DNA of 64,000 bases, taken from NCBI GenBank assembly GCA_007258455.2, contig VDFB02270651.1, forward strand, positions 697,050,197 through 697,114,196. The letters run 5' to 3'. The position numbers and the translations under genes were made by a program. Below the pieces are notes generated by a model, which saw nothing but the letters and a program-made list of their open reading frames with translations, had not been told where the DNA came from and did no database searches. Source of the DNA: Sequoia sempervirens. Lineage: Eukaryota; Streptophyta; Pinopsida; Cupressales; Cupressaceae. Shown here piece by piece: positions 24,661 to 36,142 of this stretch. Position 1 is the stretch's first letter, and each line of letters starts with the position of its first letter.

Positions 24661-25001
24661 TCATCCTTATCCTATAACTAGAAAGGAAATAGTTCTGAAA
24701 ATAAAATGCTTAAAATTTATTAACATAGGTATTGAGCATGAATCAACAACTAAACTTAAAATCAAAAATTGAATTGAAATGGATGATAAAAATAGAAATC
24801 TCAACAAACAAACAAACAAGAAGTTACTCTATCTGCCTTGGCTGTAGGAATAGTCACAAAATAGAGTTATAATGGCTGCAGGAATAGATAGTTGTTAAGA
24901 CTGTAACTAATTACTAAACAAAAAAGTAACTACTAAGATAAATGGATGAAATTCACACCAAGTGGGTCCCCTTGAATGAGTCTTTCCTAAGCTAACTCAG
25001 T
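24661..25001. other. Unassigned DNA
   Basis: No coding pattern is seen. It ends with the border of the LTR at 25002. Confidence 0.3.
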
Positions 25002-25306
25002 TGTAGAAAATAAAAGTATCATTTTATTCATTGAAAACATGATTACATCATATCAACAATATGATTGTATTACTTGAAACTGAAAGTGCCACTACAATAT
25101 CAAAACATCCAACCTTGTGAAGAGGGGCATCCAATCATTATTTATAGGAGAAAAGATTCTAACTAACCCTAACTAACTAGTTGGTCAACTCCAAAAAACT
25201 AGGAGGATTCCATTTATTGAAAGCATGAAAAAGAGGAAGGAAGTTATGCATGCACAAGACCTTAGTCAAACTAGTGTTTCCTTAACAAGGATTCAACATA
25301 ACAACA
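25002..25306 (-). repeat. Copia-type LTR (3' LTR), 305 bp
   Basis: On the minus strand it begins TGTTGTTATG right after the purine run AGATTTAGGAGG, carries a TATA-like CTATAAATA (25139-25147), an AATGAATAAA polyadenylation-like word near 25020, and ends CTTTTATTTTCTACA at 25002. Size and layout fit plant copia LTRs. No partner LTR is in the window. Confidence 0.65.
25139..25147 (-). promoter_or_regulatory. TATA box of copia-type LTR
   Basis: CTATAAATA on the minus strand, 160 nt inside the LTR, upstream of the polyadenylation-like word, as expected for an LTR promoter. Confidence 0.5.
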
Positions 25307-25318
25307 CCTCCTAAATCT
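25307..25318 (-). other. Polypurine tract
   Basis: AGATTTAGGAGG on the minus strand directly precedes the LTR start TGTTG at 25306. Confidence 0.65.
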
Positions 25319-26419
25319 ACTCAACTAACAGACATGGGAATTTAAAGGTAAGTTACAACTTCCACATGAGATGTAAGTTTCCTTCCATTAGAATTTTTCC
25401 CTCCATTGACCTCTTTAATGACCATCTCCTTGACTTCTTTAGCAACCGGCTAGTTGGCATGAGCTCCTTCCACTTTGCAAGCTTCATTTATATCTACATC
25501 TTAATGCAAACCTACTTAATAACATTAGCGTGCACAAAACAATTGTATATCCATAATCACCTTAGAATAACATTCATTCAATCACATGTAAAATTAATAT
25601 AGATATATCACATAGTAGGTTAAATATCATCAAAGGTTACAAGAGTAAGTTCATGCCCAAAGTTCATAAATTTAAGGAAATAACATAGAGTGTCAATAAC
25701 CAGGTGCTAAAGTCCATAGTAACATCAACAAAATATATGACAAACCCTATAAAAATTGAGCCATTATTTGGAATCATCATCTCCCCCCAGCCTAATGATC
25801 TGCTAGTCCTCCAATAGAGAGAAATTAATTCCTTTTCCTAACCAAAGCTTTGAGATCACCAACTGTTGTCTTCCCTTAATCAATCTCTGTCGTATCTGGG
25901 TTTGGATCCTAATAGAACCCCTACTTGCTTTCTAAGCTACCCCACCTTGTCCTCTCTATATCTATATCTTACTGATAGGCTTTATAATTTGGTACTGGCC
26001 ACAACATAATAGGTGGTTGGAATATTAATGAAAGAAAATAGTGTTGCTTCATCATTCCAAGATGTATGTACCTAATGCTTTCTTTACATGTTGCATAATA
26101 ATTTTGCAAGGAATAGGGTTCAACCTGTTTCAACTAATTTGGTAAATCATTCCATCTTTGTGATATATACCCCAATACTATTTTTCCTATAGTAGCAGCT
26201 ACCTGCTCATATTATTGGTATGTTTCCTCCATAGAAAGCATGATCCTCTTTATGTATTCTATATTATAAAGAAGTTTGTTCCATGTGTAGTAAATGTCTA
26301 GAGGATTACTTGATTCAACTCTTAGAGATAAAGGGGTATGTATTTCTCTTTCTTTGTATATTTTGAATCCATGACATGAATTCCATCAAGTGAATATCCC
26401 CAATGTATAACAATGGATT
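25319..26419 (-). other. Interior of copia-type element, no coding motif seen
   Basis: This lies between the coiled-coil ORF and the polypurine tract of the minus-strand element. I see no RT, RNase H or integrase motif in any frame. Confidence 0.35.
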
Positions 26420-27079
26420 CTAGTCATGGTCATTAGGAACAACATAATTATTCAAGTACAATTCACACAACAAATTTTTTACTTCAAGAGGGGAGGATTG
26501 GTAAGCTTGGAAAAATTCCTCTAGGGTTTCAATGGAAGGGTTTAAACTAGAAATTATCCTTGACAATTTAAAAGAAAGATGGTGCTCCTTTAAATGCAAT
26601 GCATACACCTATGGGGGAGTTTTACATGCATTCATTTGTGGTACTAAATCCACCACATTTTTTACCTTTTCCTTTAATGCAGTGATCTTTGCATTCTTCT
26701 CCTTAATTTTTGCATTTTTCTTATTGAATTCTTCCTACAACATGAGTTTTTCTTTGTTCCATTCTTCCTCTTTCTTCTATGTCTCTTTCCATAGGTCGAA
26801 GGCTACTAATGCTCATGAAAAAGTAGGATTTTTATGCTTTCCTACTAGAATTTTTCCTTGCACTATTTCTTGATGTTCATCATGGTCTTCTAGGACTGGT
26901 TCTTGATGTTCCATTTGCTCTGTTTGCATGGGTTCCTAGTTTTCAACTTGCTCTACAATAGTAGGAAGTTTTACCAACACTATGTTTTCCTTCTCCTCAG
27001 GAGCTTCTTCCACTTCTATATGTAAGGAAAGCAGAGGGTGCAGGAGCAACTTTCCTAACGTCAAAACCATAGGGAAGAA
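26420..27079 (-). pseudogene. Decayed acidic coiled-coil ORF, minus strand
   Basis: On the minus strand an acidic stretch (EVEEAPEEKENIVLVKL) leads into a basic coiled coil (KKNAKIKEKNAKITALKEKV) and then a more globular part (ETLEEFFQAYQSSPLEVKNL). The open stretches are interrupted by TAG and other stops. It lies inside the region bounded by the copia-type LTR at 25002-25306, so it may be the only coding part of that element, as in the element at 1-2978. The family is unknown. Confidence 0.4.
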
Positions 27080-28515
27080 TGCAGACAGTACTTTTAATTT
27101 CCAAATTACAATCCAATTAAGACACACACGAAAGGTTTATAAAAATAGAAAAATACTCAAAGACAAATGAACACTAGATTTATGTGGGAAACCGTTTTGG
27201 AAAAATCCCACCACACCAAGTTGAATCTCTTTGTATTTCAGTAATCAACAAATTACATACAATGCAGAGACACAACTCTCTGGTATCAGTTTTACAATTT
27301 CTTCATTCACTATTATTTCTCTGTTACAAAAATGCTCTCATAGATTCGATGCCAATCCAACTCAGAATGCTTATTTTGAATCTTACCACTTTCTGATTTT
27401 ATCCTCTTGTTTATCCTTATCTGCAATTGCCCATCGTAGAAATTTTCCATTCCTGTGTAGATTTTTCCTTGCATACAATTCAGCTCCAACATCGCAACTA
27501 TTGAAAAAATCCAAATGCCAACCATTTTAATTTCGCTTCCTCTAATTAATGCACAAGACACCACATAGGATAGTTATCAATTGGTCAAGGGCATTCAACC
27601 AGTGTCAGCATGTCGGTGAGATACTAACCGTGTCTCCCCGATGCCAACACAACTAGCATTCGATATTGCCAAGAGTCCTTACTATCAGCAAGAGGTTACA
27701 CAGAGTCCAGAAAGCTATCGCTAAGACTTCGCCTTGTCGCCAAGACCTCATATCGATGATCATCACTTGTATCGCTATCATCGGGACTTATCACTATCAG
27801 TGAGACATCATACCGAAGCTCCAAAGTCACATTGAAATGTCCTACCATTGGCAAGACTACTGTCTTTCACCAAGACATCACACTGAGCCTTCATGTTATT
27901 CCACAGTGTTCATCAGTCAGCAAGACATACCGCTATCACCAAGAGGTCATAGCAAAGTTCACTCCTATTGGCAAGAGAATCCTCCATCGGCAAGACTTCT
28001 TACTAAACATCCAAGTCTCCCTGAGGTCGGCATTCGGTGAGACTAGGACTCATTGCCAAGACTTCATACCGAAGCCTTACATTACCTCAAAGACCCTAAA
28101 CAATCAATGAGACTTCAAAAGTTACTGAGAGGTCTTACATAGTGTTCAAGACTCTCCCCAATGACTCCTAGTGAATCACTGTCGACGAGACAACCCTCCA
28201 TCGCTAAGACTTCATGTCAAAGCAAATGTGTTACACCGATGACTCCAGTCGCTCTGAGTCTCCCCGACATCCGCTGGACACCCGATAACAAACACATGTG
28301 GCTCTGTCAGTGAAACATTCCATATCACTAAGACTACATACCAAAACCCTTTTGCTACTCCAATGACTTCAGTCGGTAAGACATCAGCAAGGTCTTGACG
28401 ACCAACACTTTTCAAAATGATTCAAAAAAGCTAGTCGCCAGACATCAATAATGTCACACCGACTTTTCCCTTCAAGAGTTACATGCCAGTAAGAATTGAG
28501 GCATAGTTTCCAACA
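27080..28515 (-). repeat. Copia 3' LTR, about 1.44 kb
   Basis: On the minus strand it starts TGTTGGAAACTATGCC at 28515, immediately after AAGTGGGAGAT, the standard plant copia polypurine tract. The far end is placed at CTGTCTGCA (27080) and is less certain. The U5-like part has GTGGTGGGATTTTTCC and GGTTTCCCACATAAAT, typical of copia LTRs. The middle is filled by a degenerate phrase array (27590-28490). Confidence 0.7.
27590..28490. repeat. Degenerate phrase array inside copia LTR
   Basis: More than 20 variants of a phrase close to ATCGGCAAGACTTCATACCG recur in this block at irregular 20-45 bp spacing, with CCAAGAC, GGCAAGA and GTGAGAC variants. Base content is clearly less AT-rich than the surroundings. 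Not CRISPR: units are neither identical nor evenly spaced. Confidence 0.75.
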
Positions 28516-28526
28516 ATCTCCCACTT
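28516..28526 (-). other. Copia polypurine tract
   Basis: AAGTGGGAGAT on the minus strand just before TGTTGG of the LTR; this pairing is the common 3' junction of plant copia elements. Confidence 0.85.
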
Positions 28527-28574
28527 GATGAAGATCTTACTGACACCTCCAGGGCATAATAAAACTATTAAAAT

Positions 28575-28750
28575 TCATAGGCGTTGAGGCCCATCGAATT
28601 GGCACACCAGCTTGTCTATGCTCACTAGCTTCATCAATGCATCTACAACATTTTCCAGAGTATCCACTTTCTCCAAAGAGACCTTCCCATCCTCCACCTA
28701 TATTGTACAAAGTGATACTTTACATCTATATGTTTCGTCCTGGCATGCAC
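28575..28750 (-). pseudogene. Copia RNase H, C-terminal tail
   Basis: The minus strand from 28750 reads HARTKHIDVKYHFVQ, then after a frameshift VEDGKVSLEKVDTLENVVDA and LMKLVSIDKLVCQF, ending at a stop at 28575-28577. ARTKHIDVKYHF(V) with the K-V-x-T-x-x-N-x-AD-x-x-T tail is the copia polyprotein end. The rest of the polyprotein is missing: sequence beyond 28750 is unrelated, so the element is 5'-truncated. The stop sits 49 nt from the polypurine tract. Confidence 0.85.
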
Positions 28751-28887
28751 AGCCACAAAAAAATAGCCATTTCACCATTCGAAATGGTAGAATTTTGACT
28801 GGTAAAAAAAAAGATTCTGGGTAAAAACTAGAACACCAAAAAATCACGAATTCATTTTCTCATATAGTTTAAAAAAAATGAATTCAC

Positions 28888-28975
28888 TAAAAATATATAT
28901 ATATTTATATATCTGTATATATGTATTTATTCAATTGGGTATACATATATATACACATATATATAAAATATATAT
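28888..28975. repeat. AT microsatellite
   Basis: Imperfect TA/ATAC repeats, mostly ATATAT with TATACA and TGTATA variants. Confidence 0.8.
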
Positions 28976-30116
28976 ATCCATAGTTTCAACTGAAAAAAAA
29001 AAGCCAAATACAAAATTTTCTTGTTCCAATTGAATTTTCCATTGACTGAGTTTGCTTCCTTATGGGATTTTTTGTTCAATTCCTCCAGAATTTTATTGTT
29101 TTGACAAGAATTTTCACAATTTATCTGTTCAATCTTGCAACTAGTTTTTCTTTTGATGGGTATTTTCATTACAACAAAAGGATTGAATATTTTAAAAGGA
29201 AACATGAACAGATTCTAAATCATTACTAAATGAAACCAACACAAGAAGAAAAAAAAAAAACCTGTTGTTTTCTCCAAATGCTTGAAGATTTGTTAATGGA
29301 GATCTTGCCCTTGCTTTTGAATTCAGCTTCTCCAATTTTCAATCTTCCCTTCAATTTTCTTCAAAAGAATTCAATCCAAGTTTTTCTCTCCAAAATTCAA
29401 AATTAAAATTCAAAAAACAAAATGAATTACCTTATGCCATTTTCTCCCCCAAATTTATCAAACCCCTAAAATGGACTCACCCACCAAAATTTATTGCTAA
29501 AACTAGATATTTTATTTTTGCAAATTAATAAAACAATTTCTACTTCCCATTGTAATTTGCATAATGTTAATTTGAAACAAAGATCTATTTTTCAACCTAA
29601 ATGCTAATTAAATTTTCTTTCTTGCACAAAATTGAATTTACCAATTTACAATTAAAACTCATTTTTAATTTTATTTCAAAAAAAAGGGATGCAAGGCATA
29701 ATTCTATTTTTGATTTGATCTCAATATTTACTAATGCTAACACAATTATTTTAATTTAATTTATCAATAAATAAATCTAATCCATGGTTAGATTATTTTA
29801 TTGATTGAATTAAATTAACTAATTAATTAATAGTCACTCGTTTATTTATTTTGACAATGCAATTAAATGAAACAAGCACCGATTTAAATTGCAAATTTAA
29901 ATACAAGGGCAAGGGGAGAAGAGACCACAAAATAACTTATCCCAACTAACCCGATGACACACTATGGCTAGGGTGATGTCACGACACAGAAAACCTAGCT
30001 ACTATCTCCCAATCATTTTCTGTTGGACAAGGGACACGCTCAGACCTGTGGACCCAGGTGGAGTCAATGTCATGTACCTGCATCCTGCACAGAATACGAG
30101 TGTCGAAACATGCATA

Positions 30117-30135
30117 CATATATATATATATATAT
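30117..30135. repeat. (TA)n inside LTR
   Basis: A short TA run at the same place in the LTR as the 61-bp run at 48749-48809. Confidence 0.85.
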
Positions 30136-30174
30136 TAAAACACACCGTGAAGAGGAAATTGCGGAATCACAGGG

Positions 30175-30190
30175 CACTCGCATGCGAGTG
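30175..30190. promoter_or_regulatory. 16-bp perfect palindrome in LTR
   Basis: CACTCGCATGCGAGTG is a perfect palindrome. The related LTR has CACTCGCTTGCGAGCA at 48697-48712 in the same place, keeping the CTCGC/GCGAG arms. It may be a transcription factor site of the LTR promoter region; this is inference from conservation. Confidence 0.45.
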
Positions 30191-30578
30191 ATGTGATCCC
30201 GTCCCCTTTACCAATACAATATCGCTAACTGACGCATCTAATCATCAATGGTATAATCAAAGCATAAAGCATCAATAATTCACATACATGCTAATTTAAT
30301 CCATAACATGAAATAATAATATCATCTGATTAAAGTACCATCACATCAAAACATAATGTTTACATTGCTTAACAATTAGCGATCAAAATAATCAAGTTTT
30401 TAACCAACATGCTAACAAGGTAAAACATACATAACGAACATTGTTTGATCAAAAGAACAAAATGGAGGGGTGTTACATTCACTTAGGTGATCATAATGAA
30501 AAATAGTTTGAACATTGAGCAACAGAGTTGATTTCCACACCTAAATTATTGATTTGCTGAGATGGGCGCTAGTAGCCA

Positions 30579-30797
30579 TTGCATATGTCGTCATTCCTTA
30601 ACAGACTAGAATTTACAACAAGAAGACAAGGCGATGGGTTGGTTTCTAGTGAATGCTCTTCTTGTGGTTGTGGCGGCTTGCCCGGTATGCCTGCGAGAGA
30701 GGGAGAGATCACCAGGAAATCCAGTATTTTTCTTCTCTTTGCCTTGTTTCTCCTTTTTCATGTAATCCCTCTGCATTTTTCCTCTATAGTAGCGTAA
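30579..30797 (+). CDS. Hypothetical 72-aa frame in duplication, copy 1
   Basis: The frame begins at a TTG (first ATG six bases on) and contains RRQGDGLVSSECSSCGCGGL followed by a charged stretch and a hydrophobic C-terminal tail of about 22 residues (IFLLFALFLLFHVIPLHF). The second copy at 38889-39107 keeps the same length and stop. Between the copies the Cys/Gly-rich part changes little, with several silent changes, while the tail changes more freely. In-frame stops lie just upstream, so if coding this would be a last exon or a short ORF. No family is recognised; it may be chance. Confidence 0.2.
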   Translation: MHMSSFLNRLEFTTRRQGDGLVSSECSSCGCGGLPGMPAREGEITRKSSIFLLFALFLLFHVIPLHFSSIVA

Positions 30798-32658
30798 ATC
30801 CCCCATTAGTAGTAAGCTGTTCATATCGATTTCCAAGAAGAAAACCAGTAATCACGTAACCTAGCCAATGTGTGAAACTTGCAGCTAAGAGTTAATGCGA
30901 AAATCTCTTGCAAGTCTTTTCCAAAATCTTTCTTCAAGATTTTTCCTTTAATGCTTGGCACTTAAACAAATCCATTGTTGGTAGGGAATATCTTGAGACA
31001 GTTCAACTTTGGAAAGTACATAAAGTAGCTAGGATTATCCTTTCAACACAACATACTGATTTTTTAATAGCAATGATAATATATTAAAACAAGCTATTAC
31101 AGTTGAAGTGAGTATAATAACCTCTACTATAGAATAAATATTAATATCTTTGGTATGTTTCAATACCTGATTTTGGTCAATTTTCCTCCAGTCATTTAAT
31201 AAGAAGATCAAAACCAATGACGATGTTAATGAATGCCATATCAGTTCTCAACATTTGCAGTCAATTAATATGTTATTATGGTTCACTGTTCTGGTAGCTT
31301 GACATTAGTTTGGGTGCTACCCCAACAATGGACTCTTATTCTCTAGTACTTTCATCTACTACCAATATTATTATATATTAGACTCTCCTCTTTCAGCACT
31401 GGAATGATGGTTGGCATTAATATATCTTTTAATATTGCTACCCTCCCTTGAATTCAAACTCTCTATTTAAGAACTGTCCCAAAAATTAAATCCCATAGTT
31501 GGTAGAAGTTTATTAAATTTAGGGATAGGTCTAATTTATGAATGAATGGAGTATTAATAAGTCTTTCCCTTGTAGCAATAATGGTGAGCATATATATATT
31601 AACTACTCACCGTAATATACGCATATGCCTGGGATTATTAAATACGGTGATCTGACATGATAATTAATTTCCAACCATTATATTGTATGGGTGTATCGGT
31701 AGTTGGCTTGCTTGAAAACTAAAGTCATAATAAGCATCAAATCCCTGTGCTCTTGCAATTTAAAAAAATACTAATAAGTCACACTTGAATAGTTATGTAC
31801 ATTTAACAAGCCTCCTTCTTTTTAAAGTTCTCATGCTTCTTCTTTTTTTTATAAAAGAAAGAGAAAGGAATCGTGTGTTTTTCTTACTATCCTTTCCTTA
31901 AAAACATTAGGCTTTAATTTATTTATTTTGGTATTTTAGTTAAACTAAAATTAAATAAATAAATAAAGAAGGGCTTCTCTTATTAGATATGTACCATAAG
32001 ATTTTTAATTATGATATTTATATTTCTTTCTTTTTTTATGTCAATTATCTTATTATTAATTTAATTTGTTTATTTTTTCTTCTTTTAGAAAGGAATATAA
32101 TGAGATAGTTTAATAGTATGATGTTCTAATTTAAGTGTGTATCATAATTCAATTGAATATGACACAACTCAATAGTAATAAGAACTCTAAAACTCCTCAT
32201 CATTCCTTATTTACTTTATGTACTATTCTCACTAAGTTAGAAGTGCTATAGGTATCTTATATGTGATCACTTCTTACAAAATCATCTAGGCTCCTCTAGT
32301 GAATTTAGTCATAATTCTTGCTATGAGGATCATCAAGCAAGGACTATAGGAGACATTCAAACTCAACCTGAGTCAAAGGATAAGAACAAACGTTACTACA
32401 TGTGGACATTTATAAACACTATAAAGCATGAAAAATTATGGTATCAATCAATGTAGCTTTAGTCATATATCTTAATGGGAGCATCCACATGAGAATTTAG
32501 TGAATCTACTCTTGGAGTCAAATGACTAAAAGTATGGTTTCACTCAATCACAAATAAATTGGGTATCAACCCAATCATGTAAACTTAATCTGAATAGTAG
32601 AGTAGCATAAGTTTAGAATAAAAAGGGTTGTGCCTATGATATAGAGAGAGAGGCCTTA
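30798..32658. other. Rest of duplication copy 1, non-coding
   Basis: AT-rich DNA with no frame conserved between the two copies, no splice or TE signature seen. Confidence 0.4.
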
Positions 32659-34170
32659 CATCCTTCCCCCCTTATATATAGACTTCCTCCTGGAAGTCTT
32701 TTGGGGTTAGAACTTAACTATATTATAGCAGTATACAACAATTGATTAGCCATACTAATTCTTCTATTTCCATGATGGAGGCAATTCAAACAATAAATTA
32801 GGAACATGCATTTTTGGTTTGTATTGGGTCGAAGAAAAAAGCTTACACAAATTCCCAAAACAACTCTATACAACAACATAAATTACAGAATAGTCACCAT
32901 GATCAACAATTGTTGAAACAATTAGCCAGGGGGAAGCCCACGAAGTGTAGGAACTTGCAACTAACAATAGCAACTGTACAAAGTATCAAATATACAATAA
33001 TTGTTTCATAGAATTGACCACAAGAGTAGACTACAAAGGACACATAAGAGACATTAATTTCTTGAATTCAACATCTAATTGTTAAAAATGGAACTTTTAT
33101 CCCCATATGTTCAAAATATATAAACAAAATACACGATTTACAACCATTCATGCAGCCATAAATTAATACCCAAGCAACCATCTTTAACTAAGTTACAATA
33201 GTATATCAACAAATAATCATCCTTTGATACATCTCGAAATCCTAATTGCCATGAATAGCACTCATGATGTTAGAATATGCATGTTTCTCAAATATCCCAA
33301 ACATGTCTCAAGATTTATCAACTTCACATTTTTTTCTAAATATGTTCTTAAGGGAGCATTTTACCTTATAATCATGGTACTCATACCATGTCTCAATCAA
33401 TATTAACTTGCATCTTTTTGCTACTTTCACACATAGTTCACAGGTGTGCCACATTACATTTACTTCCAATTTCACATGTACACAAAACAATAGCAAGGAT
33501 GCTCTTCCCAAACGGTGTGCTTGTCCTCATACAACCACATAATTTACAACATAAGGTTCACACAATGTGGTTTACAAGGATGGATATTCTTGGATACCAC
33601 TTGAGGCCCTTCTCTAAGGACTCCTCCATATAGATAAGAACAATCATAGATCGAGGGGAAGAATGGATTAACGACCGTCCCATACCGGTCCCATTTACAA
33701 CCCCTTTCAAAATAATTCCCTAGCGCATCTACTCCCCTATATGACCTACCAGGGAACCCCCTGGGATATGGCAGTTTACATATGTCACATTACACCACAC
33801 ATACTAGCAATTTGCAAAAAAAAGGGAAAGCCCCAAACTGAGTAACATAAGATCATAAACCAAAGTTTGAATAAAAATCCCCAAGAGGGAACTGTAAATT
33901 CAAGAGAAACAAAATAAGGATCAATTGTAGCTACATTGCAACATTCTGATCATAGTTCAAAGGCAAAATTAAACAAGTCCTTGAGGGAAATCAGGCTATA
34001 AAAACTTTCAAATGGATAAACAACCTAATTAAATAAATGTAAAACTCTAAATTGTTGGCGCATAAGAAAATAAATTATCAATCAAGAATTACAAATAATT
34101 CATATTTCAACAATCAAATTTGCACATTACGAGCACCACGTGACTTGATAAGCCACCTAAGGGGAGGAGG
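32659..34170. other. Unassigned DNA between duplications, likely interior of a minus-strand LTR element
   Basis: An imperfect palindrome ACTTCCTCCTGGAAGT lies near 32685. No motif of gag or pol is recognisable on either strand. By position it would be downstream interior of the element whose primer site is at 36122-36139. Confidence 0.3.
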
Positions 34171-34390
34171 GGAATGGTGGTTCTCTAACCACATAAGTAT
34201 AATAGCATGTAGTAATTGGTGGTCCCTGACCACATAAATATGAATAACTGGTAGTCCCTGACCACATAAATATGAATCACTGGTGGTCATTGACCACATG
34301 AATATGAATAACTGGTGGTCCCTGACCACATAAATATGAATCACTAGTGGTCCCTGACCACATGAATATGAGTAACTGGTGGTCCATATA
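34171..34390 (+). repeat. 32-bp minisatellite, about six units
   Basis: Units close to AACTGGTGGTCCCTGACCAC plus ATAAATATGAAT repeat at exactly 32 bp from 34245 (34245, 34277, 34309, 34341, 34373), with a slightly longer first unit at 34211 and a decayed one at 34171. Each unit holds GTGGTC-CCT-GACCAC, a 6-bp hairpin. Units alternate between TAACTGG and TCACTGG starts, hinting at a 64-bp higher-order unit. The 112-codon minus frame across it is a by-product. Confidence 0.9.
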
Positions 34391-36121
34391 ATTCCATCCT
34401 TTACCCATGGGTTATAAACATCAAGAATTAGGTTTCCACTATGAGCCAACAAGTGTGGCTCTCATATGTGGGGGAGTAATCCATGGTCAATGTACATGGG
34501 AGGATTACAATGACTCAACATAGATCCTTTATCAGGTTTAGGGACAATTCCCTAAGCTTGTAATTTCTTGATGGGAGCACATGTGCCTCTCAACCCCTAT
34601 TTACACTAGCTGGAATCTCACTCCCATATGGGGGGAACCATACACTAGGGGTACACATTTAACATACAAATTAGACTAACACAAAGGAATACATCACATT
34701 TCATTTAACAGATACACCTACACACTTAACACATTTACATAACTCACAACTAGCTAGCTTACATAAAGGCCATCACAAAGGGTACACATAGGGGATCGTA
34801 CTAGACATCCACCACCCTTATCCCAGGTCGAATACCCTATATTTCATACTTGGGGCACAACAAATGTATTGGTTTCCACATGACAAGAAACATTACTATC
34901 AAGAATTTTATCATTTCATTTCATACGAGTCACAAATGCACAACACATACACTTACTTTTACAACTTGGTCTATCCACAAAATTTCCCTTAGTACACATC
35001 AAAAGATCCATTATGAGGTATTTACATCCACAAGGAATACAAAATGACTTCCTTTCCAACTTTTAATTTTATTTTTTTTGTAATGAACAAGTCATCTTCT
35101 TATGCACAATTAAGTTGCAAAATATTATATTCTATCATTGACATACACAACCATTATAAAACATCTTCTCATCAAGGCTACCCAATACTCGCACATGATG
35201 AGGAAAGCATAGTCCAATTTATTAGCACCACAAGCACAACCATCTTTTCACTAAAAAATTTACTTAGCCATGCAATTAGTATTTGCATCTCTAAATAGGA
35301 TATAATGAGTTATCATTTATATGATTTTCTACCAATTCTAATGCAATTGGGAATCTAAGTGTTGCCAATGTAAGGCTACTACAATGAACATGACATTTTA
35401 ATTTTCAGACATACCATGCAATGAAAGACAAGCTTAGATTTGAGACTTAACAATGCAAGGCTTACTAATGCATTTGTTTGGTTACTATCATTATTATTTA
35501 TTTACCATGCACACGGTTTCACTATTCTAGTTTATCTCTAAACTTCTACTCAATTTTAATTGATTCCATATACACAAGTTCATGCATACACCCTAAGGTA
35601 AGAATGCAATTTTCAAACCAAGGTCTTTTACCTAGTCTAACATATTTCATTCATATCTACAAAGTAGCTTTACATAAAACACACATTTAATCAATTTCAA
35701 GACAACATGCACTATTTGAAAGCACTTTATTTATCCACACCCAAGAAAAGAGTTGCATTTTAAAATCACTTTTAGACATAGAGTGAAATATCTCATAACC
35801 CAAACATAGTTAAATCACTAGTTTTTTCTTTTCAATTTTAGGGAATAAGTTATATGATTCTCTTAAGAAGCATCACTATTTGACTACTCTTTTACCACAT
35901 AAAGCATATGAACATAGTATCATTTGTTTCACAATCAATTGCATCACCCACATTGGGATGCGCAATACTCCATCAAATATATCAACAATTATCAAGCAGA
36001 AAGGAAGACACATTGTAAGGTCATTTCAACTATCCATCACAACAAAAATATAAGCAAAAAGAAAAAATTCACACAACAAACGCCACATGGAAACCACACC
36101 AACTAGATATCCCAATGTTGC
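34391..36121 (-). other. Interior of minus-strand LTR element, no coding motif
   Basis: This follows the primer site in the minus-strand sense. Several open frames of 60-84 codons occur on the plus strand but none shows a domain, and they are CAT/ACA-rich. Confidence 0.35.
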
Positions 36122-36139
36122 AACCTGGCTCTAATATCA
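36122..36139 (-). other. Primer binding site (initiator Met tRNA), 18 nt
   Basis: The minus strand reads TGATATTAGAGCCAGGTT, two mismatches from TGGTATCAGAGCCAGGTT, the complement of the plant initiator tRNA-Met 3' end. It stands 3 nt after the LTR terminus GGGCATTACA. Confidence 0.8.
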
Positions 36140-36142
36140 AAA

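Larger units (their letters stand above)
28770..30477 (-). repeat. Gypsy-type LTR, 5' 1.7 kb, truncated
   Basis: On the minus strand it starts TGTAACACCCCTCCATTTTG at 30477 and follows the LTR at 48411 onward in the opposite orientation for about 1.7 kb, with shared blocks GGGGACGGGAT, the CACTCGC palindrome, the TA run, ACTCCACCTG...CACAGGT, TGAGCGTGTCC and ATTGGGAGATAGTAGCTAG. The far end fades near 28770 beside the copia fragment. The 3' part of the LTR and any interior are absent. Confidence 0.75.
30478..32658. repeat. 2.18-kb segmental duplication, copy 1
   Basis: This is nearly identical, with scattered substitutions and few small indels, to 38788-40971 in the same orientation. The left border coincides exactly with the end of the truncated LTR at 30477, so copy 1 was cut there by the insertion; the right border is at AGGCCTTA. 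The ends are not TG...CA and no primer site or polypurine tract adjoins either copy, so they are not LTRs. Confidence 0.9.

Noticed and set aside
27590..28490. CRISPR-like repeated phrases
   Set aside because: Units vary in sequence and spacing, there is no cas gene, and the block lies inside a copia LTR of a plant genome.
34114..34452. 112-codon minus-strand frame
   Set aside because: It is produced by a 32-bp minisatellite; 32 is not a multiple of 3 and the frame repeats only every three units.
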